Of a stretch of DNA of 64,000 nt, positions 1 through 9,141 are shown in pieces. Every line of letters starts with the position of its first letter. The stretch's first letter is position 1. Below the pieces are notes generated by a model. The model made no database searches, was not told the origin of the DNA, and saw nothing but the letters and a program-made list of their open reading frames with translations. The stretch is taken from positions 5,518,001 through 5,582,000 of the forward strand of contig NZ_JAFBCM010000001.1 of assembly GCF_016907715.1 (NCBI RefSeq), read 5' to 3'. A program made the position numbers and the translations under genes. This stretch comes from Tenggerimyces flavus (lineage in GTDB: Bacteria; Actinomycetota; Actinomycetes; Propionibacteriales; Actinopolymorphaceae).

Positions 1-523
1 TGTCGTACGGCGTCCACGTCACCAGCGGGGGCTTGAACGGGCCAGAGGCCTCGAGCGACCACGACCGCGCCGCATACGAGTGGACGAAGTAGAAGCGCTC
101 CGACTCCACCCCGGCGAAGAGCTCCGACCCCACCGGCGGCTCGACCACATTCCAACCCATGTGCGGAACGATCGGGGCTTCCAGCCGCGACACGGTCCCC
201 GGCCACTCGCCGCAGCCGTCGGTCGAGACGCCGTGCTCGACCCCACGTTCGAACAGGATCTGCATCCCCACACAGATCCCCAGCACCGGACGCCCACCCG
301 CTAGGCGGCGGCCGATCAGCTCGTTGCCGCGGACCGAGAGCAGCCCCTCCATGCAGGCCGCGTACGCGCCGACCCCCGGCACCACGAGCCCGTCAGCGGC
401 CAACGCGTCGGCGTACGAGGACGTCACCGTCACCGAAGCGCCCACCCGCGCCAACGCACGCTCGGCCGAACGCAGGTTGCCCGACCCGTAGTCGAGTACC
501 ACCACCGACGGACCGACGCTCAC
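1..523 (-). CDS. hisH: Imidazole glycerol phosphate synthase glutaminase subunit HisH, 3' end outside window
   Basis: HisH is the glutaminase half of the HisH/HisF synthase: it releases ammonia from glutamine for imidazole ring formation in histidine synthesis (family knowledge). The first 174 codons are present. The chain opens with [12 protein letters not shown] and has the nucleophile-elbow region [13 protein letters not shown] with the catalytic Cys, as expected for a class I amidotransferase. The catalytic His/Glu pair lies beyond the edge. The GTG start at 523 is chosen because it overlaps the TGA of the upstream 48-aa gene as GTGA and starts directly before the conserved core. It is the last gene seen of the his operon; hisA and hisF are expected to the left but are not visible. 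Confidence 0.95.
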   Translation of the reverse strand, partial: MSVGPSVVVLDYGSGNLRSAERALARVGASVTVTSSYADALAADGLVVPGVGAYAACMEGLLSVRGNELIGRRLAGGRPVLGICVGMQILFERGVEHGVSTDGCGEWPGTVSRLEAPIVPHMGWNVVEPPVGSELFAGVESERFYFVHSYAARSWSLEASGPFKPPLVTWTPYD

Positions 524-666
524 GACGACTCCCGCAACCCGAACCACACGAAAGCCACAGCCAGCAAGGCGAAAACGACCAGCACCCACCAAGGCCGCTT
601 CTGCTGCCGCATCGCGATGATCCCGCCAGCACTCAGCCCGGCGAGCGCGAACCACACGTACTGCAT
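520..666 (-). CDS. 48-aa two-helix membrane peptide in the his operon
   Basis: This short frame exactly fills the gap between hisB and hisH. It starts with ATG one base after the hisB stop and ends in a TGA that overlaps the hisH GTG start. The peptide has two hydrophobic segments, residues about 3-19 ([17 protein letters not shown]) and 26-44 ([19 protein letters not shown]), separated by a basic turn with RQQKR, so a two-pass membrane hairpin is predicted. The tight coupling on both sides is the main argument that it is translated. I do not recognise a family and assign no function. A role in histidine synthesis is not implied; it may use the operon only for expression. Confidence 0.75.
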   Translation of the reverse strand: MQYVWFALAGLSAGGIIAMRQQKRPWWVLVVFALLAVAFVWFGLRESS

Positions 667-1269
667 CTACAACGCACCCTTGGTCGAAGGCACACCAGTC
701 TCCCGCGGGTCCAGAGCGACGGCGGATCGCAAAGCCCGCGCCAGCCCCTTGAACTGGGCCTCCACGATGTGGTGCGGATCGCGCCCCGCCAACACCCGGA
801 CGTGCAGACACAACGCGGCGTGGAACGCGAACGACTCGAGCACGTGCCGCGTCAGTGCGCCGGTGAAGTGCCCGCCGATCATCGCGTACTCCTGCCCCTC
901 CGGCTCGCCGGTGTGCACGCAGTACGGCCGCCCCGCCACGTCGACGACGACCTGCACCAGCGCCTCGTCCAGCGGCACGGTCGCGTCAGCGAACCGCCGG
1001 ATGCCGCGCTTGTCCCCCAGCGCCTGCCGGAACGCCTGCCCCAGCACGATCGCGGTGTCCTCGACCGTGTGGTGCGCGTCGATGTGCACGTCGCCCTCGG
1101 CCTGCACGGTCAGGTCGAACAACCCGTGCCGCCCGAGCTGGTCGAGCATGTGGTCGTAGAACGGCACCCCCGTCGACACGTTCACCCGGCCGGAGCCGTC
1201 GAGGTCGAGCTCGACGACGATCTTGCTTTCCTTGGTCTCGCGTTCGATCCGCGCGGTACGCGTACTCAT
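667..1269 (-). CDS. hisB: Imidazoleglycerol-phosphate dehydratase HisB
   Basis: It dehydrates imidazole-glycerol phosphate to imidazole-acetol phosphate, the substrate of HisC. The 200-residue length is normal for the monofunctional actinobacterial enzyme; the phosphatase domain fused in enterobacteria is absent. The two manganese-binding repeats are intact: DAHHTVED at residues 64-71 and [12 protein letters not shown] at 164-175, with the glycine-rich region [10 protein letters not shown] near 128-137. The ATG start lies inside the end of hisC (4-base overlap), which indicates translational coupling. It sits between hisC and a 48-aa membrane peptide. Confidence 0.97.
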   Translation of the reverse strand: MSTRTARIERETKESKIVVELDLDGSGRVNVSTGVPFYDHMLDQLGRHGLFDLTVQAEGDVHIDAHHTVEDTAIVLGQAFRQALGDKRGIRRFADATVPLDEALVQVVVDVAGRPYCVHTGEPEGQEYAMIGGHFTGALTRHVLESFAFHAALCLHVRVLAGRDPHHIVEAQFKGLARALRSAVALDPRETGVPSTKGAL

Positions 1270-2348
1270 GAGCCCAGCACCTCCTGAAGCGCGGCCCGGA
1301 ACGCCGCCATCTCGTCGGCCGTTCCGATCGACACGCGAAGCCAGCCGTCCGGACCGGTCTCGCGAATCAGCACGCCCCTGTCAAGGAGACCTTGCCAGAC
1401 CGCGTGGCGATCGGGAAACGTGCCGAAAAGAACGAAGTTCGCGTCCGAGTCCGCCGCGACCAATCCCAGCGAACGCAGCCACAGCACGGTCTCGTCCCGC
1501 CGCACGCGCAGCTCGGCCACCCGGGCGAGCAGCTCGTCGGCGTTGCGCAGCGCGGCGCGCGCGACGGCCTGCGTGACTGCCGAGAGGTGGTACGGCAGCC
1601 GCACGATCCGCAGCGCGTCGACCACCACCGAGTCGGCCGCGAGATAGCCCAATCGTCCACCAGCGAAGGCGAAAGCCTTCGACATCGTCCGGCTCACCGC
1701 GAGCTTCGGGAACCGCGGCAGCAGAGACAGCGCGCTCGGCGTCCCGTCGCGGCGGAACTCCCCGTACGCCTCGTCGACGACCACCACACCGGGCGCGACG
1801 TCGCAGACCGCCTCGACCAGCGACAGCGGCAGCGCCGTCCCGGTCGGGTTGTTCGGCGACGCCAGCAGCACGACCGACGGCGCGTGCTGCTTGATCTGCG
1901 CGACCGCGTGCTCGACGTCGATCGTGAAGTCGTCGGCCCGCCGCCCGGTGATCCAGGTCGTCAGGGTGTCGCGCGCGTACTCCGGGTACATCGAGTACGT
2001 CGGCGCGAACGAGAGCGCGACCCGCGAAGGTCCGCCGAACGCCAGCAGCAGGTGCAGCATGACCTCGTTCGACCCGTTCGCCGCCCACACCTGCGCGGCC
2101 GTGAGGTCGTGCCCCAGGTACGCGGCGAGGTCCTGCCGCAGCGCCCACGCCTCCCGGTCCGGGTAGCGGTTCAGCGACCGCGCGGCCTCGGCGACGGCGG
2201 ACGCGATGTCGGCGACGATGCGCTCCGACGGCGGGTACGGGTTCTCGTTGACGTTGAGCAGAACGGGAACGTCGAGCTGCGGCGCACCGTACGGCTCCTC
2301 GCCGCGCAACTCGGGCCGCAGCGGCAGGTCGTCGAACGTGAGGCCCAT
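1266..2348 (-). CDS. hisC: Histidinol-phosphate aminotransferase HisC
   Basis: A PLP-dependent class I/II aminotransferase that converts imidazole-acetol phosphate plus glutamate to histidinol phosphate. The start is the ATG at 2348, which overlaps the hisN stop by one base and begins [14 protein letters not shown], giving 360 residues, a usual HisC length. Visible motifs are [10 protein letters not shown] (31-40), ASPNNPTG (163-170), DEAYGEF (192-198) and the PLP lysine in [10 protein letters not shown], Lys224. Open reading continues further upstream but only antisense to the hisN frame, so the longer form is rejected. Actinobacterial HisC enzymes can also accept aromatic substrates; this cannot be judged here. 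Confidence 0.96.
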   Translation of the reverse strand: MGLTFDDLPLRPELRGEEPYGAPQLDVPVLLNVNENPYPPSERIVADIASAVAEAARSLNRYPDREAWALRQDLAAYLGHDLTAAQVWAANGSNEVMLHLLLAFGGPSRVALSFAPTYSMYPEYARDTLTTWITGRRADDFTIDVEHAVAQIKQHAPSVVLLASPNNPTGTALPLSLVEAVCDVAPGVVVVDEAYGEFRRDGTPSALSLLPRFPKLAVSRTMSKAFAFAGGRLGYLAADSVVVDALRIVRLPYHLSAVTQAVARAALRNADELLARVAELRVRRDETVLWLRSLGLVAADSDANFVLFGTFPDRHAVWQGLLDRGVLIRETGPDGWLRVSIGTADEMAAFRAALQEVLGS

Positions 2349-3193
2349 CAGACGACCTTCGCCAGCTCGACGAGCGCGTCGACCACGCCAGGCGTACCGG
2401 CGACGAGCACCTCGATGCCGCTCGCGGTGGTCAGCCACTGCGTCGTACCGCCGGCCTCCTCGACCAACGCGATGCCCGCGGCCACGTCCCAGATGTTGAC
2501 GCCGAAGCCGAGGTAGCCCTCCTGCGCACCGGTCGCGACCGAGAGCATCTCGCACGCCGACGATCCCGTCCGCCGGTAGTCGCGGGCGCGGTACATGAGC
2601 TCGCCGAGCATCCCGTGCACCCGGACGCGCTGCTCCATCGGGCTGGGCAGGCCGATGCCGACAAGCGAGTCGGTCAGGTCGGAGGCGACCGAGACGCGCG
2701 GCGTCGCGTCGCGTGCCACCGCCTCGCCACCGCCGGCGGCGGCCCAGTCGCCGTCGGCCGGCCGGACGATCGCGCCGGCCACGATCGAGCCCTCGTGCTC
2801 GACGCCCACCGAGACCGCGTAGTCGCGGCGGCCGTGGACGAAGTTCATCGTGCCGTCGAGCGGGTCGACCAGCCAGCGGACGCCGCTCGTTCCCGCGTGG
2901 CTGCCCGACTCCTCGGCGAGGATCGCGTCGTCCGGGCGGGCCGAACGGATCAGCCCGAGCACCGCGACCTCGGCGGCCTGGTCAGCTGTCGTGACGAAGT
3001 CGGCCGCGTGCGCCTTGGTCTCGACGCGGAGGTCGCCGCGCCGCAGCTCGCGCAGGATCGCGTGCGCGCCGACCTGGGCGGCCGCGAGCGCGAGGTCGCG
3101 AAGGTCGGCGTGGAACGTGGCGGTCTCGGGGCTCTCGGGGCTCTCGGGGCTCTCGGGGCTCTCGGGGGTCTCGGCAGAGGCCGGGTCAGTCAC
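2348..3193 (-). CDS. hisN: Inositol-monophosphatase-family phosphatase, probable histidinol-phosphatase HisN
   Basis: The 281-aa protein has the IMPase metal-site motifs: ILAEESG (91-97), [15 protein letters not shown] (107-121) and [15 protein letters not shown] (235-249). In actinobacteria an IMPase-type enzyme supplies the histidinol-phosphatase step. Its position between hisD and hisC, with overlapping ends on both sides, supports that role over a general inositol phosphatase. The first 25 residues are a low-complexity run of Pro-Glu-Ser units, encoded by five near-perfect copies of a 9-base repeat, placed before the folded domain. The start is ATG 3193; a shorter start after the repeat cannot be excluded. 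Substrate specificity is inferred from context only. Confidence 0.88.
   Translation of the reverse strand: MTDPASAETPESPESPESPESPETATFHADLRDLALAAAQVGAHAILRELRRGDLRVETKAHAADFVTTADQAAEVAVLGLIRSARPDDAILAEESGSHAGTSGVRWLVDPLDGTMNFVHGRRDYAVSVGVEHEGSIVAGAIVRPADGDWAAAGGGEAVARDATPRVSVASDLTDSLVGIGLPSPMEQRVRVHGMLGELMYRARDYRRTGSSACEMLSVATGAQEGYLGFGVNIWDVAAGIALVEEAGGTTQWLTTASGIEVLVAGTPGVVDALVELAKVV
3123..3167. repeat. 9-bp tandem repeat inside hisN
   Basis: Five consecutive copies of a 9-base unit (CTCTCGGGG on the plus strand; the first copy differs at one base) encode the Pro-Glu-Ser run at the HisN N-terminus. Because the unit is a multiple of three, copy-number change by slippage would keep the frame. 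Confidence 0.9.
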
Positions 3194-4514
3194 CGGGCTG
3201 GTCGCCTTCTCTCGCGAAGCGGATGCGTACGGCGGCGCCGTGCGCCGGCAGGTCCTCGGCGTCGGCGAGCGCGCTGACGTGCGGCTCGACGTCGCGGAGG
3301 GCTGCCTGGTCGTACTCGATCACGTGCACGGCCTTGAGGAAGCTGCGCACGGACAGGCCGGACGAGTGGCACGCGCAGCCGCCAGTGGGCAGCACGTGGT
3401 TGGAGCCGGCCGCGTAGTCGCCGAGCGAGACCGGCGCCCACGCGCCGACGAAGATCGCGCCGGCGTTCCGTACGCGGCTCGCCCACCGCGCGGCGTCGAC
3501 GGTGTGGATCTCGAGGTGTTCGGCCGCGTACGCGTCGACGACGGCGAGGCCCTGCTCGAGGTCGTCGACGAGCACGACACCGGACTGCTCGCCGGCGAGC
3601 GCGGCCTGGATCCGGCCGAGGTGCTTGGTGGCCTCGACCTGCAGCTCGAGCTCCTTGACCACCGCGTCGGCGAGCGACTCGTCCGGCGTGACGAGCACGC
3701 TCGCGGCCATCGGGTCGTGCTCGGCCTGGCTGATCAGATCCGCGGCGACGTACGCGGGATCGGCGCTCTCGTCGGCGAGGATCGCGATCTCGGTCGGACC
3801 GGCCTCGGAGTCGATGCCGACGATGCCCCTGACCAGGCGCTTCGCCGCGACGGTGGAGATGCGGCCGGGGCCGGCGATGAAGTCCGCCGGCTCGCAGCCG
3901 TCGACGCCGTACGTGAACATCGCGACCGCGCCGGCACCGCCGACCGCGTAGACCTCGTCGACGCCGAGCAGCGCGCAGACGGCGAGGATCGTCGGGTGCG
4001 GCAGGCCGCCGTAGTCCTTCTGCGGCGGGCTCGCGAGCGCGATCGAGCCGACGCCTGCGATCTGCGCGGGTACGACGGTCATCACGACGCTGGACGCGAG
4101 CGGCGCGAGGCCGCCGGGTGCGTAGACGCCGACCCGCGTGTACGGGACGAGCCGGTTGGTGATCGTGCCGCCGGGAACGACGTCGACCGTGGTGTCCTGC
4201 TCGCGCTCGCGTTCGCTCACCGCACGGAGGCGGGCGATCGACTCCTCGAACGCGGCCCGCACGTCGGCGTCCAGCGTCTCGAGCGCGCCGGTGATCGCCT
4301 GCGGCGGCACGCGGACGCTGGCGAGCTTGACGCCGTCGAACCGTTCCGCGTACTCCAGCAGCGCCTCGACCCCGCGATGGCGCACGTCCTCGAGGATCGG
4401 CCGGACGCCGTCGAGGGCTTCCTCGAGGGCGAGCTCGGCGCGCGGAACGAGGGCGCGGTAGTCGAGGCGCTCGCCAGTGGCGAGGCGACCTCGAAGGTCG
4501 AGTCGACGGATCAC
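3186..4514 (-). CDS. hisD: Histidinol dehydrogenase HisD
   Basis: Zinc-dependent NAD enzyme that oxidises histidinol to histidine in two steps, the last reactions of the pathway. From the GTG at 4514 the product is 442 aa, normal for HisD. All signature residues are seen: QAEHD at 263-267 (zinc Gln and His), EHLE at 332-335 (catalytic Glu and His), [16 protein letters not shown] with Asp366 and His373, and the C-terminal zinc His425 in [10 protein letters not shown] start further upstream at 4577 would run through a probable promoter and is rejected. It is the first gene of the his operon and overlaps hisN by 8 bases. Confidence 0.96.
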   Translation of the reverse strand: MIRRLDLRGRLATGERLDYRALVPRAELALEEALDGVRPILEDVRHRGVEALLEYAERFDGVKLASVRVPPQAITGALETLDADVRAAFEESIARLRAVSEREREQDTTVDVVPGGTITNRLVPYTRVGVYAPGGLAPLASSVVMTVVPAQIAGVGSIALASPPQKDYGGLPHPTILAVCALLGVDEVYAVGGAGAVAMFTYGVDGCEPADFIAGPGRISTVAAKRLVRGIVGIDSEAGPTEIAILADESADPAYVAADLISQAEHDPMAASVLVTPDESLADAVVKELELQVEATKHLGRIQAALAGEQSGVVLVDDLEQGLAVVDAYAAEHLEIHTVDAARWASRVRNAGAIFVGAWAPVSLGDYAAGSNHVLPTGGCACHSSGLSVRSFLKAVHVIEYDQAALRDVEPHVSALADAEDLPAHGAAVRIRFAREGDQPGD

Positions 4515-4521
4515 GTCGTCG

Positions 4522-4549
4522 AGTCTACGAAACCGACCGGGTGGGTCGG
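4522..4549 (-). promoter_or_regulatory. Candidate leaderless promoter of the his operon
   Basis: On the minus strand TAGACT (4527-4522) matches the actinobacterial -10 consensus and ends 7 bases before the hisD GTG, so transcription would begin at or next to the start codon. No ribosome binding site is visible, which fits a leaderless mRNA. A 6-base inverted repeat (CCGACC, 5-base gap, GGTCGG; 4533-4549) lies just upstream and could be an operator. No convincing -35 box is seen. Confidence 0.4.
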
Positions 4550-4588
4550 CCACTGGAATACGGCCCAGGATGGGCACGCTCCCACGTC

Positions 4589-4644
4589 AACTGGAACGTT
4601 CTGGAACGCGGAAGGCGCTTGCCGGGTACCAGAACGTTCCAGTT
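4589..4644. repeat. 16-bp perfect inverted repeat with palindromic arms
   Basis: The arms AACTGGAACGTTCTGG (4589-4604) and CCAGAACGTTCCAGTT (4629-4644) are exact complements around a 24-base GC-rich spacer. Each arm contains the 8-base palindrome GAACGTTC. It lies between the end of the dioxygenase gene and the his promoter, so it may be part of a terminator region or a cruciform-forming site. Confidence 0.8.
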
Positions 4645-4676
4645 CGGGCGCGCGCGGGAGTGGGTCCCAGAGAACT

Positions 4677-4727
4677 GGGTCGGGGGCACCCTTGTCCCAA
4701 CCTATGGGACAAGGGTGCCCCCGACCC
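4677..4727. terminator. 22-bp perfect hairpin with 7-base AACCTAT loop
   Basis: Two exact 22-base arms (4677-4698 and 4706-4727) flank the loop AACCTAT. Read on the minus strand, the direction of the dioxygenase gene ending at 4758, the loop is ATAGGTT. That is the same loop found in the hairpins at 41243, 41793 and 57565, although the stems are different. It starts about 30 bases after the stop codon and is a plausible intrinsic terminator without a T tract. Confidence 0.75.
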
Positions 4728-4757
4728 AACCTCAGTGCAGGCGCGAAGGGCGGTCGA

Positions 4758-5675
4758 CTACCGCAGGTATGGGATCGAGCGGTCGAGGAGCCCGCGGGTC
4801 TTGAGCTCCTTGCGGACCGGGATCTCGTCGTCGATGTAGCCGTTCCAGTTGATGCCCCAGCGGTTCGCCGTGGACGGCGACGCGCCCGCGATCTGCCGCT
4901 GCACCGGGGTGAGGCCCTGGAACCACTCGCCGGACTCTTCGTACGGCATGTCGTCGAGCGGGCGGATCCAGCGGTACGTGTAGCCGACGAACAGCATCTT
5001 CCGCGTGACGTCGGACACGTTCTGCGACCGCGAGTGCCACAGGCGGCGGTCGAAGATGAACGCGTCGCCCGGGTTCGCGGTGATCTCCAGCGCGCCCTCG
5101 GGACGCGTGACGCCGTCCCACTCGCCCTGGGGGCGGGCGAAGGAGTTCGACAGGTGGCTACCCGGGACCACCAGCGTCGCGCCGCGGTTGGTCTCGGCCA
5201 GGTCGGAGATCACGTACGCGATCTTCAGCGAGAACATCGGCCGCGGCAGCTCGGGCTGGCCGTTGACCTCCGGGTCGGAGTTCTGCCGGTAGCCATCTTG
5301 GTGCCAACCCCAGATCGGCTTGCCCGTCTCCGGGCCCTGCGGCGGGGTGACATCGAGGTGGTTGTGGTGCGTGTAGACGTTCCAGCCGGCCAGGCCCCAG
5401 ATGTACCGGAACGTCGGGCCGTGGTCGAGCAGCTGGCCGAACAGCGGGTCGCGGGTCAGGAACCCGAGCAGGTGCAGCGTGCCGTCGGGCTTGTGCGTGC
5501 CGCGCTCGCCCTCCTCGGCGTACACGCGGTCCATCGCCTCTTCGAGAGCGGCCCGATGGTCCTCGGTCAGCACGTTGCGGAGCAGCAAGAACCCCTGGGT
5601 CTCGAACTCCTTGCGGGCCGTGTCGTCGATCGGCTCGTAACCCGTGTTTGCGTCGGCGTATGGCGCTGCAGTCAC
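4758..5675 (-). CDS. Phytanoyl-CoA dioxygenase (PhyH) family Fe(II)/2-oxoglutarate oxygenase
   Basis: The 305-aa protein has the non-haem iron facial triad: His-X-Asp in WGWHQDGYR (His125, Asp127) and the distal His214 in RRLWHSRSQN. Arg225, 11 residues after His214, is placed to hold 2-oxoglutarate. PhyH-family enzymes hydroxylate diverse small molecules (fatty acyl-CoA, ectoine, natural products); the substrate cannot be told. ATG start at 5675. The AT-rich stretch 5715-5760, unusual here, probably carries its promoter. The gene lies 84 bases after a SARP regulator gene on the same strand, which suggests that protein controls it. Not obviously EctD, since no ectoine genes are nearby. Confidence 0.85.
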   Translation of the reverse strand: MTAAPYADANTGYEPIDDTARKEFETQGFLLLRNVLTEDHRAALEEAMDRVYAEEGERGTHKPDGTLHLLGFLTRDPLFGQLLDHGPTFRYIWGLAGWNVYTHHNHLDVTPPQGPETGKPIWGWHQDGYRQNSDPEVNGQPELPRPMFSLKIAYVISDLAETNRGATLVVPGSHLSNSFARPQGEWDGVTRPEGALEITANPGDAFIFDRRLWHSRSQNVSDVTRKMLFVGYTYRWIRPLDDMPYEESGEWFQGLTPVQRQIAGASPSTANRWGINWNGYIDDEIPVRKELKTRGLLDRSIPYLR

Positions 5676-5759
5676 GCCAGACCCCCTCTTCTCATCGCGG
5701 TCTCTTCTTGGGAGGGACGCTAATTTAGAAACGTTGGTTGCGCAAAATTCGACACTCGC

Positions 5760-8700
5760 TCAGCCGCATTCTGACAGACCAGCCTGCGCCTGCCGCACCC
5801 AGATCGGCGACCCGACCTTCCGGGCCAGGTCGAGCGCCACGCCGAAGTGCGCACGGGCGTCGTCGGACCGCCCGAGCACCAGCGCGAGGCCGCCGAGTTG
5901 CTGGTCGACCGGCGCGACCGGGAATGCGCCGTTGTTCGCGCCGGCGAGCAGCCCGGTGTACGGCTCCAGCGTGTCGTACAGCTTCGCGGCGGCGTCGGCG
6001 TCGCCGAGGGCGATCGCGCACTCCGCCCGGAGCGCGAGGAACATCAGCCGGAAGTAGTCGTGCCGGATCGGCCCGTCCGGTCGCCAGACCTGGCGCGCCT
6101 CCTCGACCCGGCCCTGCGCGAGCAGGATCAGCGTGTACGGGTCGCGCGCCACCTCCGGGTAGCGCTCGACCATCGGCTGGATCGAGTCGGCCAGGTCGGC
6201 GAGCCGGCCCGCCACGTACGCCACGGTGTACCGGCAGATCCAGCGCACGTCCTCGGCGTTGAACGACCCGATCTCGCGCAGCCGGTCGCACGCCTCGTCG
6301 TACTTCGCGGCGGCCTCCTCAAGCCGGCCCTGGACGACCAGCCGCATCGCCTCGAACAGCTTCATCTCCGCGGCCGGGCCACCGAGCTCGTGGTCCTCGG
6401 CGAGCAGCTGGACGGTCGCCGCGTGCCGCGATGCGGTGTCGAGGTCGCCGCGGGTGGCGGCGGCCTGCATGCTCGCGATGTGCCCGAGGACGCGGTAGCC
6501 GACCTGCTGCGTCCGGTGGCCGAGCTCGACCAGCTCGGCTCCGGTCTCGCCGTGCTCGGTCGGCCTGATCTCACCCTGGGTCCAGTAGTACCAAGCGTTG
6601 AGGGCCAGCGCGACGAGCTCGGGCTTGTCCGTCGTACGTGCCAGCCGGAGCGCTTCGGCGGCGGCGAACCCGGACCGTTCGTCGTTGCCCTCGGTCTCGA
6701 TCACGTAACAGGCGAGCAGCCGGCTGCGGCGTTCGGCATCCTCCGGCGGGACGGCTTCGGCGGCGGCCCAGATGATGCCGGCCGTATCGGGGTCGACCTG
6801 GGCGTAGTCGCGGACGGCCCACGAGACCGGCACGTCCCAGGCGGTCACGGCCTGCTCGACGAGGTCCTGGTCGCCGGTCGCGGCAGCCAGCCTGATCGCG
6901 TCGGCCCGCGCCCCGCGGGCGGCCATCGCGTTGCCGGCGCCCGCCTCGGCGCGGACCAGGCCGGCGAGCAGCTCGATCCGTTCGTCCGTTGTCGCGTCTG
7001 GGACGTGGTCGAGGGCGGCGAGCGCCTGCCGCCAGAGGCCGGCGGCAGCTCGCGAGGCGTACCGCCGTGCTGTCTGCTCGGCGGCGGCACGGGCGTAGTC
7101 GACCGCGGGCCGGGCGTCGCGGGCCTGCCCGTAGTGGTGCGCGAGGCCGACCAGGTCGTTCGGCCGGACGGTGCGCAGTGCGGCCGCGGCGACGCCGTGC
7201 AGGTGGGTACGGCGCAGGACCGGCAGTTCCTCGTAGAGCGTGTCGCGAACGAGGACGTGCGCGAACCGCAGCTGTCCCGGTCCCGCCTCGACGAGCAGCC
7301 CGGCGGAGACCGCCGACTCCAGCGCGTCGATCGCCGTGGTGCCGGCGGCCTCGAGCAGGACGTCGATCGGGAGGTCGCGCCCGATGACCGCGGCGAGGTT
7401 GAGCACGCGGCCGGTCTCGTCCCCGAGGCGGTCGATCCGGCGGCGGATGACATCGCGGACCCCGGCGGGGAGCGCGTTCTCGGCACCGTCGCCGGCCGCG
7501 AGGAGGCGAGCGATTTCGCCTACGTAGAAGGGGTTTCCGTCCGTACGCTCGGCGAGCCTGCGGGCTGTCGGCTCGTCGCAGGCGCGGCCGGAGAGCTGTG
7601 CGACCAGCTGCTGGACCTCGGTCGCGGCGAGGCCGTGCAGGTCGAGGCGGACGGGCTGCTTCGTGGCGAGTCGGGCGAGCAGGTCGCGCAGGGCCTGCGT
7701 GATCTCGTTCGGTCGCATCGTGGCGACGACGAGTAGCCTCGGCCCGGCGAGGTCGGTGACCGTGCCGAGCAGCGCGAGCGTCTCGGTGTCGGCGCGGTGG
7801 ACGTCGTCGAGGACGACCGCGACCGGGCGGGTCGTGGCGACGTGGTTCAGGTACGTCGCGACGGCGTGGTGCAGCCGGAACCTGCCGTCGGACGGGTCGG
7901 CGGTCTCCGCGTCGCCTGCCGCGCGGAGGGGCGCGAGGGCGGAGGCTGTCGTCGCGTCGGGCGTCTCGGCGGTGGTCACGGTGCCGAGGACCTCGGTCCA
8001 GGGCCAGGCCGCGGGAACGCCATCGCCCTCGGGGCAACTCCCCCACGCGACCAGCCAACCGCTGTCGGCGAGCTCGTCGGCGAACCGCGTCGTCAAGGCG
8101 GACTTGCCGGCGCCGGGCTCGCCGGCGATCAGCGCGACGGCGCTGGACGTTCGGGCCTGTTCGGCAGCGGCGGCGAGGGCTTGGAGCTCTTGCGTACGGC
8201 CGACGAACTCGGCCTTGCTCACGGCGGTGGCGCGCTGGCGTTCCTCCTCGTGCAGGCGCGGGTCGTGGTCGAGCACCATCGCCTCGAGCTGGCGCAAGGC
8301 CTGGCCGGGGTCGACGCCGAGTGCGTCGACGAGCTCGGCCCGCGCGCGCCGGATCGCGCCGAGCGCGTCGCCCTGCCGGCCGACGCGATAGAGCGCGAGG
8401 GCGAGGAGCCGCCAGCCTTCCTCGCGGAGCGGGTACTCGCGGACGTACACCTCGAGGTCGGGTACGGCGTCGGCCGCTCTGCCGAGCGCGAGCCACGCGG
8501 CCGCGCGGCGTTCCCTGGCGACGGCGACGAGCTCGTCGTGGCGTGCCTGCTCGGCGCGCGCCCAGGGGTGGTTCGAGAACTCGCCGTAGGCCGGTCCGGC
8601 GCAGACCGCGATCGCGTCGTCCAGCAGGCGGGCGGCCTCGACGGGGTGGGCGTCGACGGCCTTGCGGACGAGGCTCTCGAACCGCCAGGCGTCGACGTCG

Positions 8701-9053
8701 TCCTGCTCCGGCCTCAGGGCGTAGCCGGGCGCGACGCTGAGCAGCAGCGTCGCCGGCGCGCGTCGTTGGCGGTCGGGCTCGAGGGCGCGGCGGAGGTGGG
8801 AGACGTACGTCTGCAGCGTGGCCTGGCCGCTCACCGGGGTGTCCAGCGGCCAGACGTCCTCGACGAGCGTGTCGGCCGGGAGGACGCGCCCGCGGGCGAC
8901 GAGCAGGCGCGCGAGAACGGAGCGCTGCCGCGGCCCGCCGAGGTCGATCGGCCGACCGTCGTGCAGCGCTCCGAACCCGCCGAGCACCGTGAAGGCAACC
9001 ACCGCCAGCCAGCCTACGACGGTGCCCGACTCCCCCTCCCTCACCGCACTCAC
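5760..9053 (-). CDS. SARP-type (AfsR/DnrI-like) transcriptional regulator with AAA ATPase domain and TPR-like C-terminus
   Basis: A 1097-aa regulator. An OmpR-like winged helix is seen near residues 18-115 (LGGFGALHDGRPIDLGGPRQ onward), followed by a bacterial transcriptional activation domain (about 120-260). An NTPase domain follows with Walker A GEPGAGKS and Walker B VAVVLDDVHRAD, then a helical-repeat C-terminus of roughly 450 residues. This is the layout of large AfsR/LuxR-hybrid activators that govern secondary metabolism or local operons. GTG start 9053 is the longest form. GTG 9002, directly before the conserved domain and 8 bases after a TAGGCT -10-like box, is an equally good leaderless alternative. 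Downstream lies the PhyH oxygenase gene, the likely target. The stimulus is unknown. Confidence 0.85.
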   Translation of the reverse strand: MSAVREGESGTVVGWLAVVAFTVLGGFGALHDGRPIDLGGPRQRSVLARLLVARGRVLPADTLVEDVWPLDTPVSGQATLQTYVSHLRRALEPDRQRRAPATLLLSVAPGYALRPEQDDVDAWRFESLVRKAVDAHPVEAARLLDDAIAVCAGPAYGEFSNHPWARAEQARHDELVAVARERRAAAWLALGRAADAVPDLEVYVREYPLREEGWRLLALALYRVGRQGDALGAIRRARAELVDALGVDPGQALRQLEAMVLDHDPRLHEEERQRATAVSKAEFVGRTQELQALAAAAEQARTSSAVALIAGEPGAGKSALTTRFADELADSGWLVAWGSCPEGDGVPAAWPWTEVLGTVTTAETPDATTASALAPLRAAGDAETADPSDGRFRLHHAVATYLNHVATTRPVAVVLDDVHRADTETLALLGTVTDLAGPRLLVVATMRPNEITQALRDLLARLATKQPVRLDLHGLAATEVQQLVAQLSGRACDEPTARRLAERTDGNPFYVGEIARLLAAGDGAENALPAGVRDVIRRRIDRLGDETGRVLNLAAVIGRDLPIDVLLEAAGTTAIDALESAVSAGLLVEAGPGQLRFAHVLVRDTLYEELPVLRRTHLHGVAAAALRTVRPNDLVGLAHHYGQARDARPAVDYARAAAEQTARRYASRAAAGLWRQALAALDHVPDATTDERIELLAGLVRAEAGAGNAMAARGARADAIRLAAATGDQDLVEQAVTAWDVPVSWAVRDYAQVDPDTAGIIWAAAEAVPPEDAERRSRLLACYVIETEGNDERSGFAAAEALRLARTTDKPELVALALNAWYYWTQGEIRPTEHGETGAELVELGHRTQQVGYRVLGHIASMQAAATRGDLDTASRHAATVQLLAEDHELGGPAAEMKLFEAMRLVVQGRLEEAAAKYDEACDRLREIGSFNAEDVRWICRYTVAYVAGRLADLADSIQPMVERYPEVARDPYTLILLAQGRVEEARQVWRPDGPIRHDYFRLMFLALRAECAIALGDADAAAKLYDTLEPYTGLLAGANNGAFPVAPVDQQLGGLALVLGRSDDARAHFGVALDLARKVGSPIWVRQAQAGLSECG

Positions 9054-9076
9054 TCACCGCGCTCACTCACCGCGCG

Positions 9077-9132
9077 AACTGTGGGGTTCTGGTAGCGACA
9101 CGCCAGCGTGTCGCTACCAGAACCCCACAGTT
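9077..9132. terminator. 27-bp perfect inverted repeat with 2-base spacer
   Basis: The arms 9077-9103 and 9106-9132 are exact complements separated by CA only, making an almost perfect 56-base palindrome. It lies between the MMPL gene end (9142) and the start region of the SARP gene, both on the minus strand, in a gap of under 90 bases. The SARP gene is therefore downstream, and the hairpin could terminate MMPL transcription; it may also extrude as a cruciform. No T tract follows. Confidence 0.75.
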
Positions 9133-9141
9133 TGTGACCGG

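Noticed and set aside
2850-5723. Long plus-strand open frame of 957 codons across the his genes
   Set aside because: It is antisense to hisN, hisD and the oxygenase gene, with Arg/Ala/Val-rich low-complexity product, as expected for antisense frames in 70% GC DNA.
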